Shown: positions 4,570 through 5,622 of the stretch, one piece after another
How the letters are laid out: the number at the start of each line of letters is the position of its first letter
Numbering within the stretch: position 1 is the stretch's first letter
DNA from: Fischerella sp.
GTDB taxonomy: Bacteria > Cyanobacteriota > Cyanobacteriia > Cyanobacteriales > Nostocaceae
Length of the DNA stretch: 5,622 bases
Direction: 5' to 3'
Assembly: GCA_026419705.1 (NCBI GenBank)
Contig: JANZYY010000369.1
Span: forward strand, 1-5,622
The notes under the pieces: model-generated
Database searches by the model: none
Told to the model about the DNA's origin: nothing
The model's input: the letters and a program-made list of their open reading frames with translations, nothing else
Made by a program: the position numbers and the translations under genes

Positions 4570-5622
4570 ATGAGAGATGTATTTTTTAGTCTTTTCCTTC
4601 CATTTTGTCTTATTTCTGTTTCTGAGCAAGGCTTTGCCGCTGAGTCTAAGTCGCGATCTTCGCTGAATCAATATCTTTCGTCAAGACCGACTGAAAGTTT
4701 TTATACAACAGCAACTGGAATAGTACATAAGTAAATTTGATTGCTCGCATCGAAAAAGCAATTCTGTCGGGGTAGAATTAACCCTCTATCGGGTAGCAAC
4801 AGAAAGTTTTCCCAAACGCCAGTACCCCAACCCGAAAGCTTTATGCTATCAAGAAGGGAAATTTTCTGTGAATATCTCCCTCCGATCGGAGCGATTCGCA
4901 CAGCTACAAGCACGAATTTACTGCTGTTTGTATGCTTTTAGCCAAGAGTTATTTAAACTTGCTCCAGCTTTAGCTCGGTTGTTGTCTCGATGTGGCGAGT
5001 TAGGGTGAGTGAGAGAACTACCGCCATCCTAATCTTGCAAGACCAGCTACTGCTTTTGCTGTTCGAGAAGTGGATTTGCCAAAAGCCCCACTACCGATCG
5101 TTGCTGGAAGGGCGAACATACTTCTAGCTAGGTATGTACCGCCTGCAAGCGGCGATCGCCCCACCGCCAGAAACGCTTGCTACTTTACAAGTGGTACAAG
5201 TAATAACTGCGTTTCCCCAGGAAACACAATTTCCAAATCCTTGGGAAACTACTACTGAGCTTGACCGCTTTGCTGATGGTCTCGACCCGCAAGAGCTGCA
5301 AGTTTATTCTAAGTTTTTGGAGATGCCCAACACTGACATTTTCCCCATCTTGCCTGATTCAATTTACCATCTTCAACTGAATGCTCTTAGCAATCGTTTA
5401 CAGCCAAGCCTCAGCAAACGTTATCTTTTTTCGCCCTTGGGGTAAGACAAGCGGAGGTTTTACTCCTAGCTTAGCACTTCAGCTCAGAGGTGATAAATTC
5501 CAAATTTGACGGCAGGGATTGGATGACAGTTTCATGATTGATTTAGGTAATATACTCCCAGAACTGCAGGCGGTTTCACTGCCAATACGATAGTTTTTCC
5601 TAAATTATCAATGCTTCATCAC
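4570..5622 (+). pseudogene. Decayed gene for an exported protein of unknown family (runs off the right edge)
   Basis: The ATG at 4570 opens a 54-codon frame whose start looks like a signal peptide: MRDVFFSLFLPFCLISVS, then a likely cleavage after GFAA. It stops at TAA 4732-4734. Coding-like sequence then continues in other frames: 4769-5005 (VELTLYRVATESFPKRQYP to LAPALARLLSRCGELG), 5013-5130 (NYRHPNLARPATAFAVREVD to GRANILLA), 5134-5442 (YRLQAAIAPPPETLATLQVV to ALSNRLQPSLSKRY) and 5438-5622 (GGFTPSLALQLRGDKFQI, then LDDSFMIDLGNILPELQAV). The last part has in-frame stops at 5507 (TGA) and 5591 (TAG). Read through, this gives over 300 residues in one direction with sensible composition, which suits one gene broken by at least four frameshifts and two nonsense changes. 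I do not recognise the family. Sequencing error could explain some shifts. The 103-codon frame at 5134-5445 might be called a gene by itself, but it lacks a ribosome site. Confidence 0.6.

Noticed and set aside
4701..4913. 70-codon minus-strand frame in the decayed region
   Set aside because: It is antisense to the coherent plus-strand segments, with no ribosome site and no recognisable motif.
4570..5622. Transposase or mobile-element remnant as the source of the broken frames
   Set aside because: No DDE or HUH motif, terminal inverted repeats or target duplication is visible, and the first segment has a signal peptide.

Overview
The window looks like chromosomal DNA from a filamentous, Nostoc-like cyanobacterium. 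The evidence is a SasA-type clock kinase with a KaiB-like N-terminus, a group 2 sigma factor of cyanobacterial type, a DUF760 protein, five copies of the HIP1 palindrome GCGATCGC (950-957, 1172-1179, 3389-3396, 3620-3627, 5152-5159), and heptanucleotide tandem repeats between genes. The genus cannot be fixed from the sequence alone.

Layout: 1-129 is the 3' end of carB (carbamoyl-phosphate synthase large subunit). It is followed by a weak terminator and a hairpin repeat. A 595-bp AT-rich leader with several inverted repeats precedes sigD (725-1681, +), a primary-like group 2 sigma factor. A small DUF760 gene (1945-2289, +) follows with a strong Shine-Dalgarno. A 440-bp gap then holds a perfect hairpin, a possible small RNA and a clear Rho-independent terminator (2600-2638). 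mutT (2730-3155, +) is enclosed by two heptamer-repeat hairpins that touch or enter its ends. sasA (3218-4408, -) converges on mutT. From 4570 to the right edge lies the wreck of an unrecognised exported protein, readable only by switching frame several times and crossing in-frame stops.

Working together: SasA passes the KaiC clock signal to transcription, and SigD-type sigma factors redirect RNA polymerase under changing light and redox conditions, so two global regulators sit within 4 kb. MutT cleans oxidised dGTP from the nucleotide pool and CarB supplies carbamoyl phosphate for pyrimidine and arginine synthesis. Spacing of 260-600 bp between genes, with repeats or terminators in the gaps, argues for mostly single-gene transcription units rather than one operon.

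I did not find a convincing new defence or mobile system. The most interesting material is the set of heptamer-repeat hairpins that supply gene ends, the candidate sRNA, the structured sigD leader, the palindrome inside the sasA linker, and the decayed exported gene.
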